A stretch of DNA of 64,000 bases from JANQIO01 sp965229625 (GCA_965229625.1 CBDDJJ010000001.1:2232001-2296000), one strand, 5' to 3'. Counted from the first letter of the stretch, positions 37,400 to 46,964 are shown. Program-made: numbers and translations. Notes: generated by a model not told the origin, from the sequence alone.

Positions 37400-37492
37400 G
37401 AATACACCTCTTCACATCGCCAACGAGTGCAGTTTAGTGCAAAACGGCCGGAGTCATCGAAGGAGTGAAGGATAGACAAACTCGGTGTATGA

Positions 37493-37604
37493 GCAGCGCG
37501 GTGTGAAGGGCGTTTCCCGGACCGTGCGCGCCAAGGACGGCGCGCTCGAGCCCCCAGGGACGGGTTCACGGCGTGTCCGGGAAATGCCCTTCGCACCGCG
37601 ATGC
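37493..37604. repeat. Palindromic intergenic element, copy 3
   Basis: Arms 37493-37521 and 37576-37604 (29 bases) are inverted complements at 26 positions. The core is more diverged than in copies 1 and 2 but keeps the same plan, read on the other strand (GACACGCCGTGAACCCGTCC). It lies just outside the terminator of the beta-helix gene. Nothing else was found in 37400-37614. Confidence 0.82.
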
Positions 37605-37614
37605 ACCTCAAAAT

Positions 37615-37644
37615 AAAAAAAGGCGCGACAGGATCTGTCGCGCC
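37615..37644 (-). terminator. Rho-independent terminator after the beta-helix cytochrome gene
   Basis: A perfect 9-bp stem (GGCGCGACA / TGTCGCGCC) with loop GGATC. Read on the minus strand it is followed by seven T residues. Confidence 0.94.
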
Positions 37645-37672
37645 TTCTTCAGGTAGCTTTTCGCTCGTTGGC

Positions 37673-39226
37673 TTAGCGCTCTACGCTGAGCATGTACTCC
37701 GCTACTGCCAGCCGAGTCTCCTCGTCGAGGTAATTCTGGGGCGGCATCTCCGGGTAGTCTTCGCGCTTCTTGACCGGCGCCGCGATGTACTCCGCCAGGC
37801 CGTGAGGGTTGTCCATGTACAGCGCCTGGATGATCTTCACCGGCGGCCCGATCATTCGGCCTTCATAGGTGTGGCAGCCGGCGCAGACGCCCAGGTAGGC
37901 GATCTTGCCGCGCTCGTCCGCCGCGATCACCCGGGGCTCAACCGTGGGCAGCAGGTAGTTGGCGATGGTGGAGGTATTGGTGAATCCACACTCCGGCCAG
38001 CCGTCGATCCCTGAATGCACGTAGCGGTGGCGATTGATGATGCAGCTGTCGGTGGTGGGGCCAATAACGAAGATGTCCGGGTTGCCGGTCTTGAAGTCGG
38101 CCAGCATCAGGCCCCTGATCTCGTCGATGGTCTCGTAGCCGTTGTTGTGCATCGTGTTGTTGAGGATCTTGAGGCCGTCCGAATTGGGATCGGCTTCCGG
38201 GTCCACCGTCACGTTGGTGAGCTGGGCCGCGGTGTTGTGATCCACGGACATGATGCCCACGGTCTTGTTGTTAGTGATGATGTTGCCTTCCACCACCACG
38301 TCGTCCGCCGCCATCACCATGATGCCGGTACCCGCCGGGATACCGCCCACGGTGGAGCCGGGTGCGCCGAAGTTCGGCGTGTTGTTATTGGAGATCCAGT
38401 TGTTGCGGATGATCACGTCGTAGGTGGTCTTGATCGGCAGGCCCGGCGTGATAAAGGCCAGCACACCGCCGGTATTGTTGTAGACGAAGTTGCTCTCGAC
38501 GATGGCGTGGCGGCTGTTCTCGATCTCGATGCCGGCAACGCTGTCGAACACCTCGTTATAGGCCACGTGCACGTTGTCGCTCATGCCGACGTAGATGGCC
38601 GCGTCCTCGATGCCGGAAATCACGTTGTGCTCTACCACACCGTTCTGGCCGAGCTGCGGGAAGATGCCATACACACCGGTGTCGACGATGATGTTGTCGC
38701 GAATCTCCCAGTTGTTGCCGGCCTGGCTCATGATGGCATTCCCCTTGTACTTGGTAATGAGGAAGCCTTCGATAACGATGTTGTTGCCGGAGAACAGGAT
38801 GGCGTCATTAAGGGTGCCGCCGCCGTCCATGGTGGCGCGCTCGGAGCCCTGCACGATACCGATCAGGCGAATGCCGTCCTTGTCGATGTAAACCGTCTCG
38901 CTGTAAGTGCCGGGCATCACGTGGATGGTGGTGCCGGGCTCAGCGGCCTGCACCGCGGCCTGGATGGATTCGCCGTCGTTGACGGTGACCACCACGTCAC
39001 TCATCGGCGGGCCGGCCACGAACTTGCTGCTGCCCGACAGAATCTGCTCCTTGGCGGCCGCAACCTCGGCGTCGGTGGCCTTGCCGGCCGTACTGCCGCC
39101 GTAGGCAGCGCCCCCGCTGGTACTGGTGACCACCGGCGCGGAACCGCCGGTCTGCTTGCCAAACTGCATACCGGCCGCAAATGCGACCAGCACCAGTACC
39201 ACGGCTACCACTTTGCCCATATTCAT
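37673..39226 (-). CDS. Parallel beta-helix protein with C-terminal cytochrome c domain
   Basis: A 517-residue exported or membrane-anchored protein (hydrophobic N-terminus MNMGKVVAVVLVLVAFAAGM). Residues about 80-400 are a right-handed beta-helix with short Asn-rich turns (for example IIVDTGVYGIF, VEGNIITNNKTVGIM) of the carbohydrate-binding NosD-like type, resembling TIGR03805. The last about 85 residues are a monoheme cytochrome (heme motif C-A-G-C-H in LGVCAGCHTYEG; a Met-rich MPPQNYLDEE end). Its start overlaps the stop of the di-heme peroxidase (ATGA). The substrate of the helix is unknown; electron transfer with the two upstream cytochromes is inferred. Confidence 0.85.
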   Translation of the reverse strand: MNMGKVVAVVLVLVAFAAGMQFGKQTGGSAPVVTSTSGGAAYGGSTAGKATDAEVAAAKEQILSGSSKFVAGPPMSDVVVTVNDGESIQAAVQAAEPGTTIHVMPGTYSETVYIDKDGIRLIGIVQGSERATMDGGGTLNDAILFSGNNIVIEGFLITKYKGNAIMSQAGNNWEIRDNIIVDTGVYGIFPQLGQNGVVEHNVISGIEDAAIYVGMSDNVHVAYNEVFDSVAGIEIENSRHAIVESNFVYNNTGGVLAFITPGLPIKTTYDVIIRNNWISNNNTPNFGAPGSTVGGIPAGTGIMVMAADDVVVEGNIITNNKTVGIMSVDHNTAAQLTNVTVDPEADPNSDGLKILNNTMHNNGYETIDEIRGLMLADFKTGNPDIFVIGPTTDSCIINRHRYVHSGIDGWPECGFTNTSTIANYLLPTVEPRVIAADERGKIAYLGVCAGCHTYEGRMIGPPVKIIQALYMDNPHGLAEYIAAPVKKREDYPEMPPQNYLDEETRLAVAEYMLSVER

Positions 39227-40539
39227 GATGCTGCTCCTTTTGTTGCTGTCGCCCGGTCCGCGGTGGCCGGTGCATTGTTATCAATCGGTGATACCCCAAT
39301 CGGTTCCAGCCCCGAAGGCACGACATCGGGGATGGGCGGTGAAAACGTTTCGTCGGTGAGGGTCATCAGGAAGTCCACCAGCCGATCGAGTTCCTCGTCA
39401 GTCAGGTTCGGCTCCCAGATATGCCAGTGGATGTGCATGTCCACGCCCTCGGGCACGGCGTGACCGCGGCCCTTGGTGTAAAACTCCACGGTCTCGCGCA
39501 GGGTCGCGAAGCGCCCGGAGTGCATGTAGGGCGCCGTCTTCTCGATATTGCGCAGGGTCGGCACCTTGAAGCCGCCCTTCATCTTGGCCGCGCCCCAGGT
39601 GGCCTCGGCGCCGATATCCAGCGGCAGCCCCTCGGGTTCCGGTGCACCGATCACCGCCACCTGCTGGTTGGTGAACAGCGGCGGCGTGTGGCACTCGGCA
39701 CAGCGCGCCACAAAGGACCGGAACACGTTCATGCCCTCGATCTCGCGCTGGTTGAGCGCGGCGTGGTAGCCGTGGGCATAGCGGTCGTAGCGGCTGTTGA
39801 GGGAAATCAGCGAGGTCTGGAAAGCGGCCAGGGCGCGGTAGACCTGGTCCAGGCCGATTTCGTCCCGCTCAACCGCGGGGTAGGCCTGGCGGAACAGGCG
39901 CCGGTAGGTTTCGTTAGCGTTGAGGGTGGCCAGCAGCTGCTCGCGGGTGTTGCCCATCTCTTCCGGGGAGTACAGCGGGCCCTCGGCCTGCTCTTCCAGG
40001 GAGGCTGCACGCACATCCCAGAACAGGTGTTCCAGGAAAGCCACGTTCCACAGGGTGGGCGATGAACGCTTCACCGGATGGCCGGCGACACCGATGGAAC
40101 GATCGCGGCCGTCGCTGAAGCCCAGGTCGGGGTGGTGGCAACTCGCGCAGGAGTGGCTGCCGTCCCCGGACAGGGCCGGGTCAAAAAACAGGTAGCGGCC
40201 GAGGTCGATCTCCTGCGGGCTGAAACCGTCCCGGTGGGCGGGCAGCGATGTCTGGGTACCGCCGACACCGCGATCCTGCAGGGAATCGTAGAACTGGTAG
40301 AAGTTGCGCAGCTTGCAGCCCTCAGTGCCGGTGTTCTCGAAGCCCGGCGGACACTGGGCTGACAGCACGATATCCTCGGGTGCCCAGGCGGCTGTCGCCC
40401 GGGCTTCCAGGGCGGGCGTTTCAAGCGTCAAGGGCGTTGTGTTCGAGGTGGCTTCCCAGGCCGAGGCCAGCAAGGCCGCCAGCCCGGCACAGAAGCCGGC
40501 GAACACGGTGAGAAAAGCAGTGCTGCGACGGGAGCTCAT
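39223..40539 (-). CDS. Di-heme cytochrome c peroxidase family protein (MauG/CcpA-like)
   Basis: A 438-residue exported protein; hydrophobic N-terminus (residues about 8-27). Two heme motifs: CASCH in DGSHSCASCHHPDLGFSDG and CAECH in FVARCAECHTPPLFT. Typical flanks include GRYLFFDPALSGD and KVPTLRNIEKTAPYMHSGRFATL. The family either reduces H2O2 or, as MauG and MbnH do, makes oxidative modifications on partner proteins. It overlaps cytochrome c4 upstream and the beta-helix gene downstream by 4 bases each, making one operon. Confidence 0.9.
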   Translation of the reverse strand: MSSRRSTAFLTVFAGFCAGLAALLASAWEATSNTTPLTLETPALEARATAAWAPEDIVLSAQCPPGFENTGTEGCKLRNFYQFYDSLQDRGVGGTQTSLPAHRDGFSPQEIDLGRYLFFDPALSGDGSHSCASCHHPDLGFSDGRDRSIGVAGHPVKRSSPTLWNVAFLEHLFWDVRAASLEEQAEGPLYSPEEMGNTREQLLATLNANETYRRLFRQAYPAVERDEIGLDQVYRALAAFQTSLISLNSRYDRYAHGYHAALNQREIEGMNVFRSFVARCAECHTPPLFTNQQVAVIGAPEPEGLPLDIGAEATWGAAKMKGGFKVPTLRNIEKTAPYMHSGRFATLRETVEFYTKGRGHAVPEGVDMHIHWHIWEPNLTDEELDRLVDFLMTLTDETFSPPIPDVVPSGLEPIGVSPIDNNAPATADRATATKGAAS

Positions 40540-41156
40540 TGGGCCAGGATGTAACCGATGACGTCGTCGAGGTCTTTGTCTGTGGCCAGCATGCTGGACA
40601 TCATCTGCATCTGGCGGCCGTACTTGTCGTCCGGGTGGCTACCGCGGATGCCCTGCTGGAAGTTGGCGTACTGGCGCCGCAGGTAGGCCTCATCGAGCGT
40701 TGCAAGATTGGGCGCATTCAGCGCGGGGTTGCCCTGGGCATTCGCGCCGTGGCAGGCACCGCAGGACGCGTTGTACTGCACTTCCCCGTTGCGCGTGTCG
40801 TAGTCGCCGGCGTCTCCGCCATCGCCGGCGGGCAGGCTGGCTATATAAGCAGCCACATTGGCCACCGCCTCAGGCCCCGCCACGGTTGCTGCCATGCCCT
40901 GCATCTGCTTGCCGAGGGTGTCGCGGGCATCGGCACCGCGCACGCCGGACTGGTAGTGGGTAATCTGCCGGGCCAGGTAATCGGCGGACTGGCCCGCCAG
41001 CGCCGGTGCGTTGAGCGCCGGGTTGCCGGTGGCGTCTGCGCCGTGACAGGCGATACAGGTGGCGTAGCTCGCCTTACCCGCTTCCGGGTCGGCCGCCTGG
41101 GCAAAGATCGAGACTGCCAGCAACAGGCATACAAAGATGGTTTTCGTAATTGTCAT
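40536..41156 (-). CDS. Di-heme cytochrome c4 family protein
   Basis: A 206-residue periplasmic cytochrome. Signal peptide MTITKTIFVCLLLAVSIFAQA. Two c-type modules: CIACH in ATCIACHGADATGNPALNAPALAGQ, and CGACH in ASCGACHGANAQGNPALNAPNLA. Axial Met residues lie in the GKQMQGMA and GRQMQMMS segments. The ATG at 41156 is chosen for the signal peptide; the open frame adds 13 residues upstream. First gene of the cytochrome-peroxidase-beta-helix operon. Probable electron donor or acceptor of the two downstream proteins. Confidence 0.92.
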   Translation of the reverse strand: MTITKTIFVCLLLAVSIFAQAADPEAGKASYATCIACHGADATGNPALNAPALAGQSADYLARQITHYQSGVRGADARDTLGKQMQGMAATVAGPEAVANVAAYIASLPAGDGGDAGDYDTRNGEVQYNASCGACHGANAQGNPALNAPNLATLDEAYLRRQYANFQQGIRGSHPDDKYGRQMQMMSSMLATDKDLDDVIGYILAQ

Positions 41157-41289
41157 TTGCGGTTCCGAACGCGCTCCCCCGAGCGAATGGCGCAAAGTAT
41201 GGCGTCTTCACGGGGGAAATCTGCCGTATTTTAAAAATCCGTCAGCATTTTTCAGGGATTGGCCCAGAAGTTTGGCCTGATGGGACCAC

Positions 41290-42315
41290 TCAGGCCGCGT
41301 CGGCGCTGCCAAGGTGAGCCCGGCGCCAGGCCGTGGGAGTCTGCTGGTGCACCGCCTTGAAGGCCTTGTTGAAGGAGCTGAGTGACCGAAACCCGGCATC
41401 CATGGCGATGGTCAGCACTGGTAACTGGGCATCCGTTGGGCTGGCGAGTCGCTCAGCGGCCTCCTTGACCCGGTAACTGTTGAGGAAATCGCTGAAATTG
41501 CGATAACCCAGGCCACTGTTGATCGCCTGCCGCAACCGGTACTGGGGCACCTCCACCTGGCTGGCCAGTTCACCCAGGGTCAGGCCCATTTGCCGCCAGG
41601 CGGTCTCGGCCTGCATGTGGTTCTCCAGCCGGGCCAGCAGGCCGGGATCGACACTGACCGCCGGCGCCTCAGGCGCGGCCACTTTCTCGACCGGCTGAAA
41701 CAGCAGGCCGCTGCGATACTCCATCAGCGACAGGTTGATCAGGAACAGCAGCAACGCCGGTGGCAGGTATTCCCAGGTGGCGAGCCAGGCGGCGCCGGGG
41801 AAGAGGATTTCCCGGGAGAAGATCAGCAGCAACAGGTAGGCACCGTTCAGGCCCACGAAGCCCAGCCGCAGCCGGCGGCGTGCCTCCACCAGGTCGGTGC
41901 GCCAATGCCGCGATACCACCCACAGGGTGAGCCCGAGCAGGATGAACTCGGCTCCCTGCGGCAGGGTGAAGAACAGCCAGCGCGGCGCGCCCGGCATCAG
42001 CATCCCCAGCAGCGGCATGACCACCGTGAAACCCACCAGCGCGAGCTGCCAGGGTCGCAACCGGAAGTTGTCGTCAAAGACGCTGGCGCTGAACAGGTAG
42101 AAAAAGCCCGGCGCCGCGGTCTGCAGAGTGGCGGTGGGAATCTCGAAAGGCGTTCCCGGCACCAGCGGCATACACAGGTAGGCGGCAATCGCCAGCATCA
42201 GCAGGCCATACAGGCGCTCGCGAATGCCCCAGCCGGGCTGGCGCAGCAACAGCGCCACGCCCAGGGCCACCTGGGCAAGGCTGAAACTGATGGCGGCAAT
42301 AAGCAGGTCTGGCAT
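41290..42315 (-). CDS. AraC family regulator with an N-terminal membrane domain
   Basis: A 341-residue protein. Six or seven hydrophobic helices fill residues 1-205, beginning MPDLLIAAISFSLAQVALGVALLL. The C-terminal 110 residues are an AraC-type DNA-binding domain (LTLGELASQVEVPQYRLRQAINSGLGYRNFSDFLNSYR, then AMDAGFRSLSSFNKAFKAVHQQTPTAWR). This class senses signals in or across the inner membrane. The start at 42315 is where the membrane domain begins. It lies between the cytochrome operon and an MBL hydrolase gene on the same strand and may control either. Confidence 0.88.
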   Translation of the reverse strand: MPDLLIAAISFSLAQVALGVALLLRQPGWGIRERLYGLLMLAIAAYLCMPLVPGTPFEIPTATLQTAAPGFFYLFSASVFDDNFRLRPWQLALVGFTVVMPLLGMLMPGAPRWLFFTLPQGAEFILLGLTLWVVSRHWRTDLVEARRRLRLGFVGLNGAYLLLLIFSREILFPGAAWLATWEYLPPALLLFLINLSLMEYRSGLLFQPVEKVAAPEAPAVSVDPGLLARLENHMQAETAWRQMGLTLGELASQVEVPQYRLRQAINSGLGYRNFSDFLNSYRVKEAAERLASPTDAQLPVLTIAMDAGFRSLSSFNKAFKAVHQQTPTAWRRAHLGSADAA

Positions 42316-42393
42316 GGCTGTGCGTCCGGTATGGGACGCATGATACCAACAAGAAAGCCCAGCCGACCCCAGGGGGTGCCGGCCGGGCGGAAT

Positions 42394-42429
42394 GGTTCGC
42401 AGCGGAGCTATGGGGGCACGCTGCGAACC
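42394..42429. repeat. 11-bp perfect inverted repeat between the MBL and AraC genes
   Basis: GGTTCGCAGCG (42394-42404) and CGCTGCGAACC (42419-42429) flank a 14-base spacer. There is no T-run, so it may be an operator or attenuator for the AraC gene, or a weak terminator of the MBL gene. Confidence 0.55.
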
Positions 42430-42455
42430 TGCGGGCAATCAGTTGTTGTGTTGCC

Positions 42456-43919
42456 TCATCGCGAGCACAGGGGCCGGTCGTCCGGGCAATCGAAATCCCG
42501 GAAGCTCTCCACCGAGCGCTCGAAGTCCCGGGCCGTGTAGACCCGCGCATTGTGCGCCGTGACGATGCGGTTGTAGTTGAGGTCCAGTGGCTCCAGCGCC
42601 TCGGCCATGCTCACAGTGTTGGGGTTGGCCGCCGGCACGCCCTCGGCATAGGGCGAGCCAAAATGGTCGGCCATGAACAGGGTGCGGGTTGAGGGCACGT
42701 AGAACAGCAGGTTGCTGCGCGAATGAACCGTGGAGACATCGTACAGCTCCACGCGGCCATTGCCGTCGCCCAGGGTCATCCGGCCGTTGACGGTGAGAAA
42801 GCGCCCGCTCTCGGGCTCAAGCTGGCTGGTGTCACGAATCACATCCACCGTGTCGTCCACTGTTACCAGGGTGGCTCCCAGGGACAGGGCCTCATCGATG
42901 CCGCCCAGGTGATCGTTGTGGTGATGGGTGACCACCTGGTAGGCAAGCCGCTTGTGGGCGCCGATCGCCTCCTGGAATTTCGCCAGCCGCCCGGTCAGGT
43001 CTGGATAACCGCCACAGCCCACCACTTCCTTACCGGTATCCACGAAGATGGAATAGCCGCCGTTCTGGCCTATGTGGTAGACGTTGCTGGCCAGGCGATT
43101 GACGATCATCTCACTGGTGTCGATGCGCTCGCCCTCGGGCTCCAGGCCGTCCGGCAACGCGAACATGGCGGCATCGAGGTCGCGATTGAAGCGCACCGTG
43201 CGGCCCGTTCCGATCAGGTTCGGGTCACCCGCCACCGAGAAGTACACGCGGGTGGCAGACTTAAGCCCGTCTACGGCCACGTGCTCACCGAACACGTAAT
43301 CCAGCGCACCGAGCTGCGGGTTTTCACGGGTCATGCGGGTAACCAGGTGGCTTTCCGCATCGATGAACAGCGTGAGATCGGGGCTCAGCGGGAAGGGTAT
43401 CTTCACCATCTCGTGGGGCCGGTTCATCCAGCTGGTCGGGCCCAGGTACTCGGCTTCTTCCCGCGCGTTGTGAAGCTGGCGCGCCAGCAGCGTGTCGGTC
43501 GTGCGCATGGTGCCGCCACCAAAGGTGTACGGGTCCGCCGAGTTGGCCTGCCCGTAGCGGCCGATCATCAGGTTCACGTTCCAGGCGTCTTCCCCGTTGA
43601 CGATGATCATGTTGGGAAAGATGCCGCCCCGCGCCTTGAAGTAGCTTTCGAAGTAGGCACGGCCGTTCTCGATGTCGTGAACAAAGCGGAAGTTGTTCTT
43701 GCTGAGGTCGAGCAGCTCCGGTGCCCAGCTCTGGCCGAGGTTGGGGCCGATATAGGCCTCGACAATCTCGACATTGCGCAACTCCGTGAGCGCACTGCCG
43801 CCATAAGCCGCAACCACGCGGTCGACCAGCCCCGCCAAATCGTATTCTGAATCCTGAGCCTGGCTCGGCCCGCCGACCACCAGCAGCGCCAGCAAGGCGC
43901 CGCGCATTATCTTGTTCAT
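42456..43919 (-). CDS. Exported metallo-beta-lactamase-fold hydrolase
   Basis: A 487-residue protein with a signal peptide (residues 1-21, ending SQAQ). Residues about 25-240 form a beta-rich N-terminal domain. The MBL fold follows, with the zinc motif H-x-H-x-D-H in VVTHHHNDHLGGID and later ligands in STVHSRSNL and FMADHFGSPY. Family members act on many esters and thiols; nothing here points to beta-lactam cleavage. It is encoded upstream of the membrane AraC gene and separated from it by an inverted repeat. Confidence 0.87.
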   Translation of the reverse strand: MNKIMRGALLALLVVGGPSQAQDSEYDLAGLVDRVVAAYGGSALTELRNVEIVEAYIGPNLGQSWAPELLDLSKNNFRFVHDIENGRAYFESYFKARGGIFPNMIIVNGEDAWNVNLMIGRYGQANSADPYTFGGGTMRTTDTLLARQLHNAREEAEYLGPTSWMNRPHEMVKIPFPLSPDLTLFIDAESHLVTRMTRENPQLGALDYVFGEHVAVDGLKSATRVYFSVAGDPNLIGTGRTVRFNRDLDAAMFALPDGLEPEGERIDTSEMIVNRLASNVYHIGQNGGYSIFVDTGKEVVGCGGYPDLTGRLAKFQEAIGAHKRLAYQVVTHHHNDHLGGIDEALSLGATLVTVDDTVDVIRDTSQLEPESGRFLTVNGRMTLGDGNGRVELYDVSTVHSRSNLLFYVPSTRTLFMADHFGSPYAEGVPAANPNTVSMAEALEPLDLNYNRIVTAHNARVYTARDFERSVESFRDFDCPDDRPLCSR

Positions 43920-44042
43920 GGTGTTGTCCTGTTATCAGTCCCCCTGACAACACCAGTCTGCGCTGGGTGAAAAAAGCGCGCTATACGGCTCGTCCTGTAG
44001 TGGTAACGCTTCGCCGCATTGCGCGGAGAAGCGAAGCCCGCA

Positions 44043-45035
44043 TCAGGTCGAAGTGAGGTAGTTAAGCCAGCTGTTGATGCGCAGCGCCACCTTGCTGATG
44101 ATGTGAAACGGTGTGCCTTCGGACGTGTAGATCGACATCACGCCGCCCATACCCTGCGGAAGCGCTTTTGCCACCACGGGGTCATCCAATAAAACACGCA
44201 CTCCCCAGCGATCGGTGATCGGCTTGCCAGTCGCCGTGAGTATCGTTCCTTCAGCGTCCAACTGGGCTTCACTGCTGGCCTTGCCAAGCGTCGCCACCCG
44301 GCCCGAGAACACCTCGCCGGGCATGGCGGTGAATACCACTTCTATCTCGTCGCCCACCTGCACCCCGCGAATGGCACTCTGGCTCAAGCTGGCGAGCACC
44401 TCGGTTTCCGCCGTGGAGATAAAGGCGATGGTGGCAGCCGATGGCATCGTCGACACGCGCATACCCGGGCGCAGGGCAATCCCGGGGGCGTAACCGTCTG
44501 TCGGCGCATCAACCACCGTCTCCTCGAGCTCCCAGCGGGCATGATCCAGCCTGGCCAGGGAATTGGCGATGGCGGCCTGGGCTGCATCGCGTTCAGCGGT
44601 CCAGATATCCACATCCACCTGGGACGCGGCGGAGGTCCTGAGCAGCTTGGTGGCCCGGTCCAGGTTCACCGTGGCCAGCGCCAGTTCGGCTTTCTGCTGC
44701 TCCACGGTGGCCTCGAGTTCTCGCACCGCGTATTCGTAGGGCGTCGGATCTATACGAAACAGCATATCGCCGGCCCGCACCCTCACCATCGACTGGATAC
44801 CGACTTCGGTGACCTCACCCGACACGTTGGGAACGATGGGCAATACGTGGCGAAACACCCGGGCATCCGCCGCCATGGGCGAGTAGGTAAACCAGGCAAA
44901 AACAATGGACCCTACCGCCGCCACGCCGACGCCGGCAAAGGCGGCGATGTTCGCCGGCGTTTTCTTCAGCAGCCCCAGCTTGCCGAAAACGATGAAGTAG
45001 AAACTGGAATACACGAGGATTATGAAAGCAATCAT
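44043..45035 (-). CDS. HlyD family inner-membrane adaptor (YiaV/YibH-like)
   Basis: A 330-residue protein with hydrophobic segments at about 3-20 and 32-50. A biotinyl-lipoyl-like motif follows (VSGEVTEVGIQSMVRVRAGDMLFRIDPTPYE), then a coiled-coil hairpin (about 85-150) and a beta-barrel part with GDEIEVVFTAMPGEVFSGRVATLG. The arrangement with a DUF3302 gene overlapping its start matches E. coli yiaW-yiaV and yibI-yibH. The transport substrate is unknown. Confidence 0.87.
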   Translation of the reverse strand: MIAFIILVYSSFYFIVFGKLGLLKKTPANIAAFAGVGVAAVGSIVFAWFTYSPMAADARVFRHVLPIVPNVSGEVTEVGIQSMVRVRAGDMLFRIDPTPYEYAVRELEATVEQQKAELALATVNLDRATKLLRTSAASQVDVDIWTAERDAAQAAIANSLARLDHARWELEETVVDAPTDGYAPGIALRPGMRVSTMPSAATIAFISTAETEVLASLSQSAIRGVQVGDEIEVVFTAMPGEVFSGRVATLGKASSEAQLDAEGTILTATGKPITDRWGVRVLLDDPVVAKALPQGMGGVMSIYTSEGTPFHIISKVALRINSWLNYLTST

Positions 45036-45322
45036 GAGTCACCCTCCGGGCGGGAGGTGCTCGCTGCCACCTGCGCTTCCAACGCCGCCACCCGGGCCGC
45101 CAGAGTCGCATCGATCGGGGGCTTGAAACAGGCCCACACCATCGCAATCAACCAGCCGACACCCCCGAAGACCAGGCCCAGCCAGCCCAACATCGCGATC
45201 GCCTCCGACTGTGGGTGATCGTTGTCGCGGGCCAACCGCCCCGGCAGGTTGCCAATTACAACCACCAGCCAAATGCTGGCCGTCGCCAGGATGAAGATGA
45301 TGATCAGAGCAAATATTTCCAT
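45032..45322 (-). CDS. DUF3302 small membrane protein (YiaW/YibI-like)
   Basis: A 96-residue inner-membrane protein with two helices (about 3-24 and 45-66) and a charged C-terminal tail. LPGRLARDNDHPQSEAIAMLGWLGLVFGG-type sequence between them is typical of DUF3302. It overlaps the HlyD-like gene by 4 bases, as in E. coli. Probable partner of that adaptor. Confidence 0.85.
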   Translation of the reverse strand: MEIFALIIIFILATASIWLVVVIGNLPGRLARDNDHPQSEAIAMLGWLGLVFGGVGWLIAMVWACFKPPIDATLAARVAALEAQVAASTSRPEGDS

Positions 45323-45351
45323 CTATCTACCTCTACATATCAGGCCAGGAG

Positions 45352-46287
45352 CTATCGATTGGGACGAAACGGTGACTGGATAATGGGCGCAATCTGCACC
45401 CGAATGTTCCATTCCTCGCCAAAATTATCGGGCCGCACGATTGAATACTGTGGCTCAATACGCGCCTTGAATGGCATCTTGCCAATGCGGAAGGTCTTGG
45501 TGAGACCCAGGCCGACCGGCACCGTATAGCGTTTATCGCTGTCTGCCTTCCAGTCAATCACGATCGTGGGACCCATACCCAGCGACCAGCCATTGCCAAG
45601 CTGGCGGCGGATCACGTACTGGATATCCGTCTGGCTTGTGTCATCGCGGTCGTCATTGCCGGCGAAAGAGTTCCAGTGCTGGGCCAGGATGCCCATGGTC
45701 CAGGTTTTGGTGAACTTGAACAGCAGCAGCGCCGGCCCCGCCTGCCACTTGTCTTCCCCGAGCAGGTCATCGCTGGCCGTCGGAAACTTGAAGGTGGCGC
45801 CGGCTCCCCACACCACGCCGTCCACCCGGTTCGGGCCGTAAAAGGCGGACAGTTGGATATCGCCAAGCCCGGATTCGTCGCCGCTGGTACTGCCGTCAGG
45901 CTCGATGACCGGGGTTTTCACCCAGGGAATCACCGGCCGCGCGATAAACACGTTCTCATAGTCCTCACCCACGGGAATCGGCAACGCTGGTTGGAAGAAG
46001 GCAGTGCTGACCGCGCGTTCCCCGTTCACCGCTTCTCCTGAACGGTTCCCGTAGTTCCCCTGGAACACCAGCGACCACAGGTTGGTGAGCGGGTTATCCA
46101 GGCGCCGGTTCAGCTCCTCAAGGCTGAGCTGGTCAATATCCTCAGGTGCACTGGCGTCATGCTCATCCTCACCAGCCACGGTCCCGCCGGCACCATCCGC
46201 ACCGCGGACGACCCCGGCGACAAGAATAAGCACCAGCGCAAACCACTGTTTGTGAGCACACGCCGACCTGGCAGCAACTGTAAACAA
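45352..46287 (-). CDS. Outer-membrane beta-barrel protein (MetA-pathway/transporter-like)
   Basis: A 311-residue exported protein. I chose a TTG start at 46287 because a full AGGAGG lies 9 bases before it and it gives a proper signal peptide (FALVLILVAGVVRGADG); an ATG at 46344 would give an odd N-terminus. The mature part has SLEELNRRLDNPLTNLWSLVFQGNY and then strands ending in an aromatic-rich barrel (LQLSAFYGPN-like, IQSPFRPNR). It resembles exported barrel proteins annotated as transporters or neuromedin U-like. It is the first gene of the run with DUF3302 and HlyD, so the three may form one export system. Confidence 0.72.
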   Translation of the reverse strand: MFTVAARSACAHKQWFALVLILVAGVVRGADGAGGTVAGEDEHDASAPEDIDQLSLEELNRRLDNPLTNLWSLVFQGNYGNRSGEAVNGERAVSTAFFQPALPIPVGEDYENVFIARPVIPWVKTPVIEPDGSTSGDESGLGDIQLSAFYGPNRVDGVVWGAGATFKFPTASDDLLGEDKWQAGPALLLFKFTKTWTMGILAQHWNSFAGNDDRDDTSQTDIQYVIRRQLGNGWSLGMGPTIVIDWKADSDKRYTVPVGLGLTKTFRIGKMPFKARIEPQYSIVRPDNFGEEWNIRVQIAPIIQSPFRPNR

Positions 46288-46464
46288 GGATGGGTTCCTC
46301 CTGAATACAGCAAGATAGTAGCGCCTGGCCAATTCCGCCGACATCAAAAACGCGCAAGCTGACGTGACAATACAAGTGCAGGCCGACAGCCCCGACGGCA
46401 TGGACGCGCATGGGCATCAGCGGTATGATTGCCGCCCCGTCGGGGTGCGCAGTCACCCGGCATT

Positions 46465-46492
46465 CCGCCCGTAGCTCAGCTGGGTGGAGCCG
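46465..46492 (+). pseudogene. tRNA-Arg 5' fragment, copy A
   Basis: CCGCCCGTAGCTCAGCTGGG matches the first 19-20 bases of the intact tRNA at 46834 and then breaks off after the D-arm. The anticodon, T-arm and 3' acceptor are absent. It is followed by a string of small hairpins. Confidence 0.85.
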
Positions 46493-46570
46493 TTAAGAAA
46501 CTGCGCAGCAGTTTTAGGTGGAACGACCGGAATCTGTGATTCCGGGCCGGCCCCCGAAGGGGGAGCGCTG

Positions 46571-46910
<340 letters not shown>

Positions 46911-46964
46911 TAAAATCAGTGAGTTACAACAAACTCTTCAAAGTTTAGCGTTCTCAAATAGTAT

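Noticed and set aside
38015..39463. Long plus-strand open frame (482 codons)
   Set aside because: It lies opposite the beta-helix gene and is rich in His, Val, Asp and Gly as expected from its complement; there are no motifs.
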